Source of the DNA: Pirellulaceae bacterium
Lineage (GTDB): Bacteria > Planctomycetota > Planctomycetia > Pirellulales > Pirellulaceae
Assembly (NCBI GenBank): GCA_022446825.1
Contig: JAKVBY010000055.1
Coordinates: 18,389-51,332, forward strand
Direction of reading: 5' to 3'
Length of the DNA: 32,944 nucleotides
In this document: in pieces, positions 1 to 8,151 of the stretch
Layout of the letters: the number at the start of each line of letters is the position of its first letter
Position numbering within the stretch: the stretch's first letter is position 1
Translations under genes and position numbers: made by a program
Notes under the pieces: model-generated
What the model was told of the DNA's origin: nothing
What the model saw: only the letters and a program-made list of their open reading frames with translations
Databases searched by the model: none

Positions 1-258
1 CTTGAGAAGCTAGGATTTTTCTTTGTAGGGAGTGCCTAGGAGTAACATTCTGATCTAGGCCAGAACTCTTAAGCCATCTCCGCACGGAAGTTCAAGGAAC
101 GCAAGGAACTTCCAGGAAACCGTCCCCACGAGGCTTGTGTTTGACGAGATCTGGCAAGACGACAGAGATGCCGCATGCAGTAGGGGAAAATTTACCACGA
201 TTTTTGTAGAAGCTCCTGATTAACTCAATTCATCCTTGACATCATCCATGGGGAATTT
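1..258. other. Upstream region of the aminotransferase gene
   Basis: No coding region is supported here. An 8-base inverted repeat, GGAAGTTC at 87-94 and GAACTTCC at 106-113, encloses a short direct repeat of CAAGGAAC (93-100 and 102-109). It could form a small hairpin in the 5' region of the next gene, but its role is unknown. A TTGACA at 236-241 lies too close to the start codon to act as its -35 box. The region just before the start offers only a weak purine run, GGGGAA at 250-255. Confidence 0.4.
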
Positions 259-1170
259 ATGGCAGAGCCTATTGCTTATCTAAAGGGAGAGTATGTCCCA
301 GCCTCGCAATGCGTGTTACCCATTTATGATTTAGGCATTGTATTGGGGGCGGCGGTGACTGATTTTCTTCGTACCTTTCATCAGCAGCCGTACCGCATGG
401 AGGATCACGTGCAGAGGTTCTATCGGTCATGTAAATATGCCCGTATCGAACCTCCGATTGATTTGGAAGAAAGTATGGCGGTTTCGGAAAAACTGCTGGC
501 GGAAAACAGCAAGATTTGGCCAGGTGAGGAATTAGGCTTGGTTTATTACATGACCGCTGGTGAGAACACTGTGTATGCGGGAGCGGCGGGCATGCCTGAC
601 AAGCTGACACCGAGTTATGTGCAGCATGTTTTTCCCATGCGTTTCAAGCTGTGGCGCAATACTTTTCTTGAGGGAGTGCATTGCATGACGCCCGCCCCAC
701 GTCACTGGCCACCACAATGCTTGTCCTCGAAGATCAAGAATCGCAATCGGCTCCACATGTGGATTGGCGAACAGGAGATTCACCAGATCAATGAGAGTGC
801 TATGGCACTTTATTTAGATGTCGACGGAAATGTTACCGAGACCGGTGGTTCTAACTTCGTGATTTATACGGACGGTCAAGTTGTCTCTCCCCGACGTAAC
901 AATATTTTGTGGGGTATTAGCTTGACAGTTTTGACAGAGATTTTAGCTGAAATGAATGTGCCTTTTGTTGAAAAGGATATCCAGACCTATGATGTGGTGA
1001 ACGCCGATGAAGCTTGGTTGCCGACAACACCTTACTGCCTAGGACCCGTGGTGGCTATCAACGGTTCGCCGATTGGGAGTGGGCGGCCTGGTCCCCTGTG
1101 GCGCCGCGTTCTGGACCGTTGGAGCCAAATTGTCGGTAAGGACATCTACCGGGAAACGGCTGAGGCTTGA
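259..1170 (+). CDS. Class-IV PLP-dependent aminotransferase (branched-chain aminotransferase / aminodeoxychorismate lyase family)
   Basis: A 303-residue protein, about the normal length for fold-type IV PLP enzymes. The likely Schiff-base lysine is K160 in the motif KIKNRNRL (residues 158-165), matching the IKxxN signature of BCAT and D-amino-acid transaminases. E194 in VTETGGSNF (192-200) fits the ETxxSN motif that contacts the pyridine nitrogen and phosphate of PLP. No signal peptide is visible, so it should be cytosolic. Family members transfer amino groups from branched-chain or D-amino acids, or cleave aminodeoxychorismate to p-aminobenzoate. The sequence alone does not decide between these, so no gene symbol is given. 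The ATG at 259 has a weak purine-rich stretch in front. It has no co-directional close neighbour and appears monocistronic. Confidence 0.92.
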   Translation: MAEPIAYLKGEYVPASQCVLPIYDLGIVLGAAVTDFLRTFHQQPYRMEDHVQRFYRSCKYARIEPPIDLEESMAVSEKLLAENSKIWPGEELGLVYYMTAGENTVYAGAAGMPDKLTPSYVQHVFPMRFKLWRNTFLEGVHCMTPAPRHWPPQCLSSKIKNRNRLHMWIGEQEIHQINESAMALYLDVDGNVTETGGSNFVIYTDGQVVSPRRNNILWGISLTVLTEILAEMNVPFVEKDIQTYDVVNADEAWLPTTPYCLGPVVAINGSPIGSGRPGPLWRRVLDRWSQIVGKDIYRETAEA

Positions 1171-1760
1171 GACGTTTTCACGGTTTGTCTGGCATCTTGC
1201 CAAACCCGCGTTGGTGTTGAACGTTCAACAAGCCAGCAAACAGCGTTTTCCACGCGGTTTAAGGCAAAGGCACCATTTTGGGCAGAGCACCATGCCAGGT
1301 GCAGGTTTTCTTGTTGGGACGGACTGGATGGCACGCCCCCTAAAATGCCCGAGTGCTGCCTGGTCTGGAAACCTTAATTTGTCGGTGCAGGCAGCACACA
1401 GAGGTTGGACATTTCTAGCCTGCGTAGGGCGACGGATCGAGCTTGGAGCCACGGACAGCTGACTACGAAAATGCGTCAGATAGTGGCAACGAGACAAACG
1501 GCATCCTGGTAGGCCTCACAAGATTGGAATGAACTTTCCAAGTTCTGGAATGATGCCAACAGAAAGGCAAACGGCTTTCCCCAACGGGCAGTTGGCAAAG
1601 AGCTGTGGAGGGCAAGGATCGGCAACTAAAACGGGAACCAGCAGTCCAACATAAGTCCTGATGATATGAAGGCTCAACCACGGCGAAAAATCGGTATTTT
1701 CCTGGTTGAGTGATCCGCCTGCAGAGTGCTGTTGGTTTCTGGCACAGTTTCTCAGAGATG
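1171..1760. other. Non-coding stretch between two convergent genes
   Basis: Open frames here are short, on both strands, and none has a recognisable domain, a good start site or protein-like composition. The only structure I see is the hairpin at 1673-1710, listed separately. The stretch separates the 3' ends of the aminotransferase gene (plus strand) and the LamG-like gene (minus strand). It is long for such a gap and may contain decayed sequence, but I cannot identify a parent gene. Confidence 0.5.
1673..1710 (-). terminator. Hairpin 50 bases downstream of the minus-strand LamG-like gene
   Basis: CTCAACCA (1673-1680) is the exact reverse complement of TGGTTGAG (1703-1710). Inside the loop, GAAAA (1684-1688) can pair with TTTTC (1697-1701), extending the hairpin. 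It sits about 50 bases past the stop of the minus-strand gene ending at 1761. No clear U-tract follows in that direction, so intrinsic termination is only a possibility. Confidence 0.3.
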
Positions 1761-2405
1761 TCAGGGGGTTAAGCGGATCTCGTCGGGTTGCAGTAAGAGC
1801 AGGGTGCTAGGCTCCCTTTCCCAGTTAGAACGCGTCTGGAAGTCTTTTTGATAAAGACATTTTGTCGAAATTCGGATGGGACCGATTTGGCCGGTGAAAT
1901 TTCGTTGGAGTTCCCAGGGATCAGAAAGTAAACGCGTATAGTAAAACTTTTCCGGCCAGCGGTGCGAAACGAGTGCTTGATCGTGGCGGCGGCCCTCGAC
2001 CCAGAGAGTGGCGATGTTATTGAGCTTCTGAGTAGCGATGGTCAGGCTGACGTGGGTCCACTGGTTTACAGTCAACACGTCGGGAGTTGTCAGCTTGGCT
2101 CCCAGGACGTTGGCTTGAATTTTTCCAGCTGCGAGACTGATGCCGATGCCGGCGACATCGGCACCTGCCTGATTCGAGAATAACCAGAGTAAGGACCGAC
2201 TGCGAAGAATACTGCTTTCGTCAGGACGGATCCAAAATTCTAATGTGAGGTCGGTTTCTTTTAGCTGCTTCAAGTGAGTTTGGACTTGATCCAGCAGGAT
2301 TCCTTGTCCGGCCTCTACTGAAATTCCGGTTATTGGTGGCTCTGCCGCGGTGGGACTTATCCCGGCAAAACTGAAAATTATCAGCAGGCAATGGACTTGG
2401 CGCAT
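1761..2405 (-). CDS. Small secreted LamG / concanavalin-A-like protein
   Basis: A 214-residue protein with an N-terminal signal peptide: a hydrophobic run at about 6-20 and a plausible cleavage site after the AxA-like TAA near residue 21. The rest looks like one LamG/concanavalin-A-like beta-sandwich. LTLEFWIRPD (around 53-62) is the classic first-strand signature, and the later NQWTHVSLTI and IATLWVEGRR stretches match the middle strands of that fold. No catalytic motif is visible, so binding to glycan or matrix is the likely role. It is divergent from the di-haem gene at 2481, with about 75 bases between starts. That protein carries its own internal LamG-like domain, so the two may work on the same ligand; this is inference. 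Confidence 0.75.
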   Translation of the reverse strand: MRQVHCLLIIFSFAGISPTAAEPPITGISVEAGQGILLDQVQTHLKQLKETDLTLEFWIRPDESSILRSRSLLWLFSNQAGADVAGIGISLAAGKIQANVLGAKLTTPDVLTVNQWTHVSLTIATQKLNNIATLWVEGRRHDQALVSHRWPEKFYYTRLLSDPWELQRNFTGQIGPIRISTKCLYQKDFQTRSNWEREPSTLLLLQPDEIRLTP

Positions 2406-2468
2406 GGCTTGAGGTTCCTGGAGGAAACGACGTCGGTCAGTGATGGTGAGTGGGCCAACACTATTCGG

Positions 2469-2474
2469 TATAAT
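2469..2474 (+). promoter_or_regulatory. TATAAT -10-like box directly before the di-haem gene
   Basis: A perfect TATAAT lies 6 bases before the chosen ATG at 2481. No good -35 box is seen 16-18 bases upstream. If it is used, transcription would start at or near the ATG and give a leaderless or nearly leaderless mRNA. That would fit the absence of a Shine-Dalgarno sequence there. The match may also be chance. Confidence 0.3.
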
Positions 2475-2480
2475 AAAACC

Positions 2481-5400
2481 ATGTTACCACGCCAATCCAA
2501 TTGCTGGCTTCCGCTGGCCTTTGCTTTCTTAACGAATCTGCAGGCTGCTGAACCTGTCGACTATGCAGAGCAGATCAAGCCCATTTTGCAGCAGCACTGT
2601 TTTGCTTGCCATGGGCCTCTCAAGCAAGCAGCCGAATTGAGGTTGGATACGGGGAGCTTGATTTTTCAGGGTGGAGCGAGTGGCGTGATTCTGGAACCGG
2701 GTAAGCCAGAAACGAGCCTCTTGATGGAAAGGTTGCTGGAGTCAGATCTCGAGTTAAGGATGCCGCAGCAGGCGGCCGCCCTCACTGGCGAACAAATCGC
2801 TCTTTTACGGCGTTGGATCGCGGAGGGCGCGTCTTTTCCTTCGGATGATCAACCAGCCCTCGATCCCCGCCGGCATTGGGCTTTTCTTAGTCCCGTCAGA
2901 CCACCCCTGCCAGAGAATATGTCCCGCTCCGAGAGCGAAAATCCGATCGATGGCTTTATTCGTGCTGGTTACCAGACAGCTGGCGTGCAACCGGTCCCCT
3001 TGGCGAACCCCGCACATCTGTTGCGGCGCGTTTATCTGGATTTGGTCGGCCTGCCACCGACACGTCTTGAACTTGGGCAATTCCTCGCTGATCCGTCGCC
3101 ACTTGCTTATCAGCAGATTGTGGACCGTTTGCTCCAAGACCCCCGTTACGGCGAACGATGGGGACGCCACTGGATGGATGTTTGGCGCTACAGCGATTGG
3201 TATGGTCGTCGTCAAGAAAACGATGTGCGAAATAGTTTTCCTTACATCTGGCGTTGGCGGGATTGGATCATTCGGTCCCTGAATGAAGATAAGGGGTACG
3301 ACCAGATGATTCGAGAGATGCTGGCGGCCGACGAGCTTTACCCGGTGGACGACGAGCGGATCGTGGCGACCGGGTTCATTGTCCGCAACTGGTTCTCGCT
3401 CAACTATGACACGTGGATGCGGGACCTCGTGGAACACACGGGCAAGGCATTTCTCGGTTTGCGCATGAATTGTGCGCTCTGCCATGACCACAAATACGAC
3501 CCGATCACCCAGGAAGATTACTTTCGTTTTCGCGCTTTTTTTGAACCCCTGGAAGTTCGTCAGGACCGAGTTCCCGGCGGGCCCCGTTTGGCAAAGTACC
3601 TTCGCTACACACCCGGTTCCGGGGCTTCGCTCACGCCTGGCCCGGCGGGGCTGGTACGAATCTATGATCACACGCTGGATGCCAGCACGCAGATGTACCG
3701 GCTGGGTGACCAGCGGGATCTCTTTGACGACCGGGCCCCGGTTGCGCCGGGCGTGCCTGGTTTTTTAGGAGAGCTCCCCGAGCCGATTTCGATGGTCGAG
3801 TTGCCTCCCGAAGCCCATTACCCAGGCTTGAAACGCTTTGTCCAGCAGGCAGAGGTGACCCAGCGGCAACAAGCACTCGAGGCGGCGGTGACAAAAGTTC
3901 GTGAGCTGCAGCGGGTGGAGGAAGGTGAAAGCCCGATTACGGCCGCTCAAACGCGTTTAAAACAGGCGCAGCAAGTGCTGGTGGAGCTGGATACGCAACC
4001 ACCATCAGTAGATTCCGGACTATCACAGCGAGATGAGTTGGTCGGGCAGGCGGCCGCTTTCTGGGACTTTGAGTCGCATGGTCAGGATGAGGATTTCCTG
4101 GAAGACCGCAACGGGCATGGACACCTGCTGAAAATCTTTGTGGAGGGTTCTGGCTCCGTAAGCTTGCAAGAGTCCGATAGTTGGCCGGCAGATTCGGCCC
4201 TGCACCAGTTATCGGGGCAGGAGAATCACGCGGCAGTCGTGTTTCGCCATGGGAATGGCCAGGCCATGTTGCAGACATCCCCGTCGGTGTTTTTTAAGCC
4301 AGATCAGTTCACCGCCATGGCGATTGTGAGGATCGACCGTTCCGAGCTCGGACTTTTCCAGGCGCTGATGGGAGTCGAGGGGAGTTGGGCTCTGGTGGTG
4401 GAGGGAGTGGACGAGGCGACGGGCGTTCTGAAGATGTTGAGCTGGAATGCCGCTGGGGGCATGGTAACTGCACCCCAGAAGGGGAGTCCACCCTTGGCAC
4501 TGCAGGTTGGGCAGGAGTATTTCGTGGGTGCTGTCGCTGGAGCTGGCCAATGCCAGCTTGTCTTGCAGGCCCTGAAAGGAGACCACCTGGCGATGACTGG
4601 TAAGGGGCCCCTGGCAACACCCGTTGTCGCCAATGCGGAGCCGCGCCTGAGGATCGGAGATTTGGATGGCACTGCCTGGTGGCATGGCCTGATCGATAAT
4701 GTGGCTTACTGGAGCCGGACTCTGGAGCTGGAACATCTGGCCTTGCTTGGTGGGACAGCCGTGATGAACGAGAAACTGCTGCAGGCACGGCAGGAGGTCA
4801 GGCGAGCACGAGCGCACCTGGAGAAGATTTCTCTGTCCATGCGGGTCGCCCAGCAACAACAGCAGGTAGCAGCGGCCGAGCTGGCCGCCATTGAGGCGCG
4901 CGTGCGAGCCGATGATGGCCGCTTTCGGGACTCCGAACAGGAGGAGGAAACGGGAGCCCTTATCAGAGAGGCTTCCCGCTTGGAAAGGGAGGCGAAAATC
5001 AGAACACTCGAGGCGGCCGTGGTAGCAGAGGAACTGGCGATATCAGGGTTCAAGGGGCAGGAAGTTCAGGGCGACAAGGTCAAGAAAGAACTGGCGGACG
5101 CAAACGCCAGGCTGACTCGGGTCCGCCAGGACCTGGAGCAGGTCCGCCAGCAGGAGGAGCCGACTACTGACGAGTACACACCACTAAGCCCCTCCTATCC
5201 CCAGCAGTCCACCGGCCGCCGACGGGCCCTGGCAGGTTGGATTACAGATCGGCAAAATCCGCTCACCGCCAGGGTGGCAGTCAATCACATCTGGATGCGT
5301 CATTTTGGTCGTCCTTTAGTCGAGAGCGTGATGGATCTCGGACTTAGTGGCAAGCAACCAACGCATCCGGAATTACTCGATTGGTTGGCTGTCGAGTTGA

Positions 5401-6101
5401 TGGAACAAGATTGGAGTATGAAGCATTTGCATCGGATTATTTTGCATAGTCGCACTTACCGTTTACAGACAAATTTAACGACAGCGACCAAGGCAAATTT
5501 GGCAGTCGACAAAGACAATCGTTGGTGGTGGAAGATGGATGACCGCCGGTTGGAATCTGAAATTGTACGCGATGCGATTCTGGGTGTTGCCGGTCAACTG
5601 GATCAACAATGTGGGGGCCCAGAGCAGGATCCTGCAGAGTTCGACATGATCTGGCGAAAGAGTCTCTATTTCGCCATCTATCCGGAAGCCGGGGGCGGGA
5701 TCGAAATGCTCAGCCTTTTTGATCCCCCGGATCCCTGCGACTGTTACCAACGTTCCAGTAGCGTGGTTCCCCAACAGTCCTTAGCCTTGGTCAACAGTCG
5801 CCTGGTGTTGGATCAGAGTCGGCTCCTTACTCGCCAGTTGGTAGAGGAAGTTTCTTCAGATCCCGAACTCTTTGTCCAGGCTGCTTTTGAACAGGTACTT
5901 TCTCGCCTCCCTCGAGATCACGAGCTGACGCTTTGCCAGGCTTATCTAGAGAAACAAGAAGAGTTGTTAATGAGAGCAGACTTGGCAGACGAGGTGACTC
6001 CGGAAGGGCGTGTGCCACCCTCTAAGGATCCTGCGACACGCGCCAAGGAGAGTCTGATTCGCGTTTTGTTTAACCATAATGATTTCATTACGATTCACTA
6101 A
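2481..6101 (+). CDS. Secreted di-haem protein 1: PSCyt1 - DUF1549 - LamG - coiled coil - DUF1553
   Basis: A 1206-residue protein. The ATG at 2481 is chosen because it puts a signal peptide (about residues 1-23, ending QAA) at the N terminus; the frame stays open upstream to 2391 but the extension looks unlike protein. A PSCyt1 domain follows, with a c-type haem site C40-x-x-C43-H44 and the typical LRLDT stretch. DUF1549 (about 150-360) has a second haem site, C331-x-x-C334-H335, followed by DHKYDPIT. A LamG-like beta-sandwich spans about 524-735, then a long charged coiled coil to about 905. DUF1553 (about 910-1180) contains the NPLTARVAVNHIW motif, and the tail FNHNDFI is typical of the family. 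The DUF1501 partner starts 27 bases downstream. An extracytoplasmic redox role is inferred from the haem sites; the reaction is unknown. Confidence 0.92.
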   Translation: MLPRQSNCWLPLAFAFLTNLQAAEPVDYAEQIKPILQQHCFACHGPLKQAAELRLDTGSLIFQGGASGVILEPGKPETSLLMERLLESDLELRMPQQAAALTGEQIALLRRWIAEGASFPSDDQPALDPRRHWAFLSPVRPPLPENMSRSESENPIDGFIRAGYQTAGVQPVPLANPAHLLRRVYLDLVGLPPTRLELGQFLADPSPLAYQQIVDRLLQDPRYGERWGRHWMDVWRYSDWYGRRQENDVRNSFPYIWRWRDWIIRSLNEDKGYDQMIREMLAADELYPVDDERIVATGFIVRNWFSLNYDTWMRDLVEHTGKAFLGLRMNCALCHDHKYDPITQEDYFRFRAFFEPLEVRQDRVPGGPRLAKYLRYTPGSGASLTPGPAGLVRIYDHTLDASTQMYRLGDQRDLFDDRAPVAPGVPGFLGELPEPISMVELPPEAHYPGLKRFVQQAEVTQRQQALEAAVTKVRELQRVEEGESPITAAQTRLKQAQQVLVELDTQPPSVDSGLSQRDELVGQAAAFWDFESHGQDEDFLEDRNGHGHLLKIFVEGSGSVSLQESDSWPADSALHQLSGQENHAAVVFRHGNGQAMLQTSPSVFFKPDQFTAMAIVRIDRSELGLFQALMGVEGSWALVVEGVDEATGVLKMLSWNAAGGMVTAPQKGSPPLALQVGQEYFVGAVAGAGQCQLVLQALKGDHLAMTGKGPLATPVVANAEPRLRIGDLDGTAWWHGLIDNVAYWSRTLELEHLALLGGTAVMNEKLLQARQEVRRARAHLEKISLSMRVAQQQQQVAAAELAAIEARVRADDGRFRDSEQEEETGALIREASRLEREAKIRTLEAAVVAEELAISGFKGQEVQGDKVKKELADANARLTRVRQDLEQVRQQEEPTTDEYTPLSPSYPQQSTGRRRALAGWITDRQNPLTARVAVNHIWMRHFGRPLVESVMDLGLSGKQPTHPELLDWLAVELMEQDWSMKHLHRIILHSRTYRLQTNLTTATKANLAVDKDNRWWWKMDDRRLESEIVRDAILGVAGQLDQQCGGPEQDPAEFDMIWRKSLYFAIYPEAGGGIEMLSLFDPPDPCDCYQRSSSVVPQQSLALVNSRLVLDQSRLLTRQLVEEVSSDPELFVQAAFEQVLSRLPRDHELTLCQAYLEKQEELLMRADLADEVTPEGRVPPSKDPATRAKESLIRVLFNHNDFITIH

Positions 6102-6128
6102 CGGTTTTTGACACCGGAAAACACTTTG

Positions 6129-7613
6129 ATGAACAAGCATTTTTATAACAACGTTTATCCGTGTGGGCAGGTTTCGCGACGAACCTTTCTGGCAGACCTG
6201 GGAATGGGATTTACGGGTCTTGCTCTGGGGTCGATGTTGTCAGCTGAGCAGCGCGTTCAGGCCGGACCGAGTGACGGGGAACTACCCACGGGGAAACCGC
6301 ATCATGCACCCCGGGCGAAAAGTGTGATTTGGGTTTTTCTGTCCGGTGGCTATAGCCAGATGGAAACCTTCGATCCCAAACCGGCTTTAAATAAATATGC
6401 GGGCCAGACGTTCCAGGCGACTCCCTTTGAAAATCCACTGGAATCGCCCTTGCACGACAAGCGGAGTCGTTCTGTAATTGAGATGGTTCGTGAGAAGTAC
6501 TCCACCATTTTTCCTATGCAGGTTGGTTATCAGAAGCATGGGGAAAGTGGCATCGAGATGACCGATTGGTGGCCTCACCTGGCAACCTGCGTCGACGATA
6601 TTTCTTTCGTGCGCAATATGTGGTCTACCGATAATGATCATGCGGCCGAGAATCAGATCCACACAGGTCGGCATATGCTGGACGAGACGCAGCCGAGTGT
6701 AGGAGCCTGGGTCAGCTATGGTCTCGGGGCGATCAACGAGAATCTACCTCGCTTTGTCGTGCTGGGAGGTCCCACGCGTGCCGATACGCGTCCTTCCTTC
6801 CAGTCTTACTATCTTGGACCTCAGTATGCCGGGGTACCGTTGTCATTGGACCCCCAAAATCCTTTGCCCTATGGAGCGCGTGGAAGTGATGTGCTGTCCG
6901 CCGAGCAGCGGAATGAATTCGAATTAATTGGTCAGCTCAACGAACTTTCTCGAGTGGAATATCCCGACGATCCCGCGTTGCTGGCGAGAATACGAGCGTA
7001 TGAATTAGCGTATCGCATGCAGAGTGCTGTCCCCGAGGCGATCGGTCTTTCGGACGAGACCGCTGCGACCGCAGAGCTGTATGGACTCAATAAGGATTCC
7101 ACGCGGGTTGCTGGACAGCGGCTTTTGGGAGCCCGTCGTATGGTGGAACGCGGGGTGCGATTTGTCCAGGTTTATCCTACAGCGTATGGCAAGTGGGATT
7201 CCCACAATAATCTAAAAAACCTTCATGCCCAAATGTCCGAGAAGGTCGACAAGCCGATCGCCGGTTTACTCAAAGACTTGAAGCAGCGCGGCTTAATGGA
7301 AGACGTGTTAGTGGTGTTTTGCACGGAGTTTGGACGCACACCTGCGATTGAACTTCGTGCAAGCAAGGACGGTCGAGACCACCACCCCCACGGTTTTACT
7401 GTCTGGCTGGCGGGGGCTGGGGTAAAACGAGGGTATGTGCACGGTGCGACAGACGAGCTTGGTTTTCACGCGATTGAACCCGGGCATTATGTTACGGATC
7501 TGCACGCGACAGTGTTGGACTTGATGGGGCTGGACGGGCGCAAGTTAGAAGTCCCCGGAAGGAAGCGTCTTGAAATCGATCATGGACATCCGATCCGAGA
7601 AATCTACACGTAG
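6129..7613 (+). CDS. DUF1501 protein, Tat-exported partner of di-haem protein 1
   Basis: A 494-residue protein. The N terminus carries a twin-arginine signal, SRRTFL at residues 16-21, followed by a hydrophobic stretch, so it should be folded in the cytoplasm, perhaps with a metal, and then exported by Tat. DUF1501 proteins resemble the alkaline phosphatase/sulfatase fold. Candidate metal-site segments are WDSHNNL, TEFGRTP and GRDHHPHGFTVWL near the C terminus. The ATG at 6129 was preferred to a TTG 21 bases upstream. It follows the di-haem gene with a 27-base gap and is very probably co-transcribed. Pairing of DUF1549/DUF1553 and DUF1501 genes is recurrent in planctomycetes. The substrate is unknown. 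Confidence 0.92.
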   Translation: MNKHFYNNVYPCGQVSRRTFLADLGMGFTGLALGSMLSAEQRVQAGPSDGELPTGKPHHAPRAKSVIWVFLSGGYSQMETFDPKPALNKYAGQTFQATPFENPLESPLHDKRSRSVIEMVREKYSTIFPMQVGYQKHGESGIEMTDWWPHLATCVDDISFVRNMWSTDNDHAAENQIHTGRHMLDETQPSVGAWVSYGLGAINENLPRFVVLGGPTRADTRPSFQSYYLGPQYAGVPLSLDPQNPLPYGARGSDVLSAEQRNEFELIGQLNELSRVEYPDDPALLARIRAYELAYRMQSAVPEAIGLSDETAATAELYGLNKDSTRVAGQRLLGARRMVERGVRFVQVYPTAYGKWDSHNNLKNLHAQMSEKVDKPIAGLLKDLKQRGLMEDVLVVFCTEFGRTPAIELRASKDGRDHHPHGFTVWLAGAGVKRGYVHGATDELGFHAIEPGHYVTDLHATVLDLMGLDGRKLEVPGRKRLEIDHGHPIREIYT

Positions 7614-8151
7614 GGTCAGGTTCTCTAACTGCTGATCTGTAGTTGCTAGTAATTCGTGACGTGTTGCGAGGCCGGGTTCTTCACGGTGAGGCAACGACCT
7701 TCTTATCGTCATCGTCGCTCGCCAGTTCCTCGGTCTGTTGCACCACATCCCCCGCCACTCTTGGAAAAGCGGGTCGCTCACCGGCAGCTTGGTAACCGAG
7801 ACAACTTGCCGAGGTTTTGTGCGCCAGTCCACCCGTGGCCAACCGGAAACCGGTCGTACCTTAGATGATCTCGAAAAACCGAACCGTAGGCTGTGCAGGT
7901 TGTTTCTCTCGATGATGGATAAACTGCACGTGTATGTGGGTGAATTCGGTGATGCGCAGCAAAACTGAGAAGAAGTTTAGAAGCTCAAAATATTTTCAGT
8001 TGGTGAGCAGCGTTGACAAGTCTTGTGCCCAACGAGCTTTTGTAGAGTGAGCAAGATCGCCACCACCGAGCTGAGGTGATGCGTTCAGACGCCCAGATGG
8101 TAAAAGACCATTCAGGGAAACATTTGGTGTCCGGATCCTGAATGGGCGTCC
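7614..8151. other. Non-coding stretch between convergent genes
   Basis: No supported coding region. Short open frames exist on both strands but lack a family signature. The distinctive content is the nested inverted repeat at 8088-8150, listed separately, which abuts the stop codon of the minus-strand glycosidase-like gene. Confidence 0.5.
8088..8150 (-). terminator. Nested inverted repeat abutting the end of the glycosidase-like gene
   Basis: CCATTCAGG (8108-8116) pairs with CCTGAATGG (8137-8145), and GACGCCC (8088-8094) pairs with GGGCGTC (8144-8150). The two pairings share two bases of the right arm, so they could be alternative or partly stacked hairpins. The repeat begins one base past the stop codon of the minus-strand gene. 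There is no clear U-tract, so a terminator or 3'-end stabilising structure is a guess. Confidence 0.35.

Noticed and set aside
236-241. TTGACA as a -35 box for the aminotransferase gene
   Set aside because: Only 17 bases separate it from the start codon, leaving no room for a -10 box before translation starts.
2805-3671. Long open frame (288 codons) on the minus strand inside the DUF1549 region
   Set aside because: It is antisense to a strongly supported domain, has no family signature and has a composition typical of a shadow frame.
4209-4859. Minus-strand open frame of 216 codons within the LamG/coiled-coil part of di-haem protein 1
   Set aside because: Antisense to clear LamG-like sequence; low-complexity, Pro/Ser/His-rich product with no start support.
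6108-6128. TTG start extending the first DUF1501 protein by seven residues
   Set aside because: The ATG at 6129 gives a normal Tat signal; the extension adds nothing recognisable.
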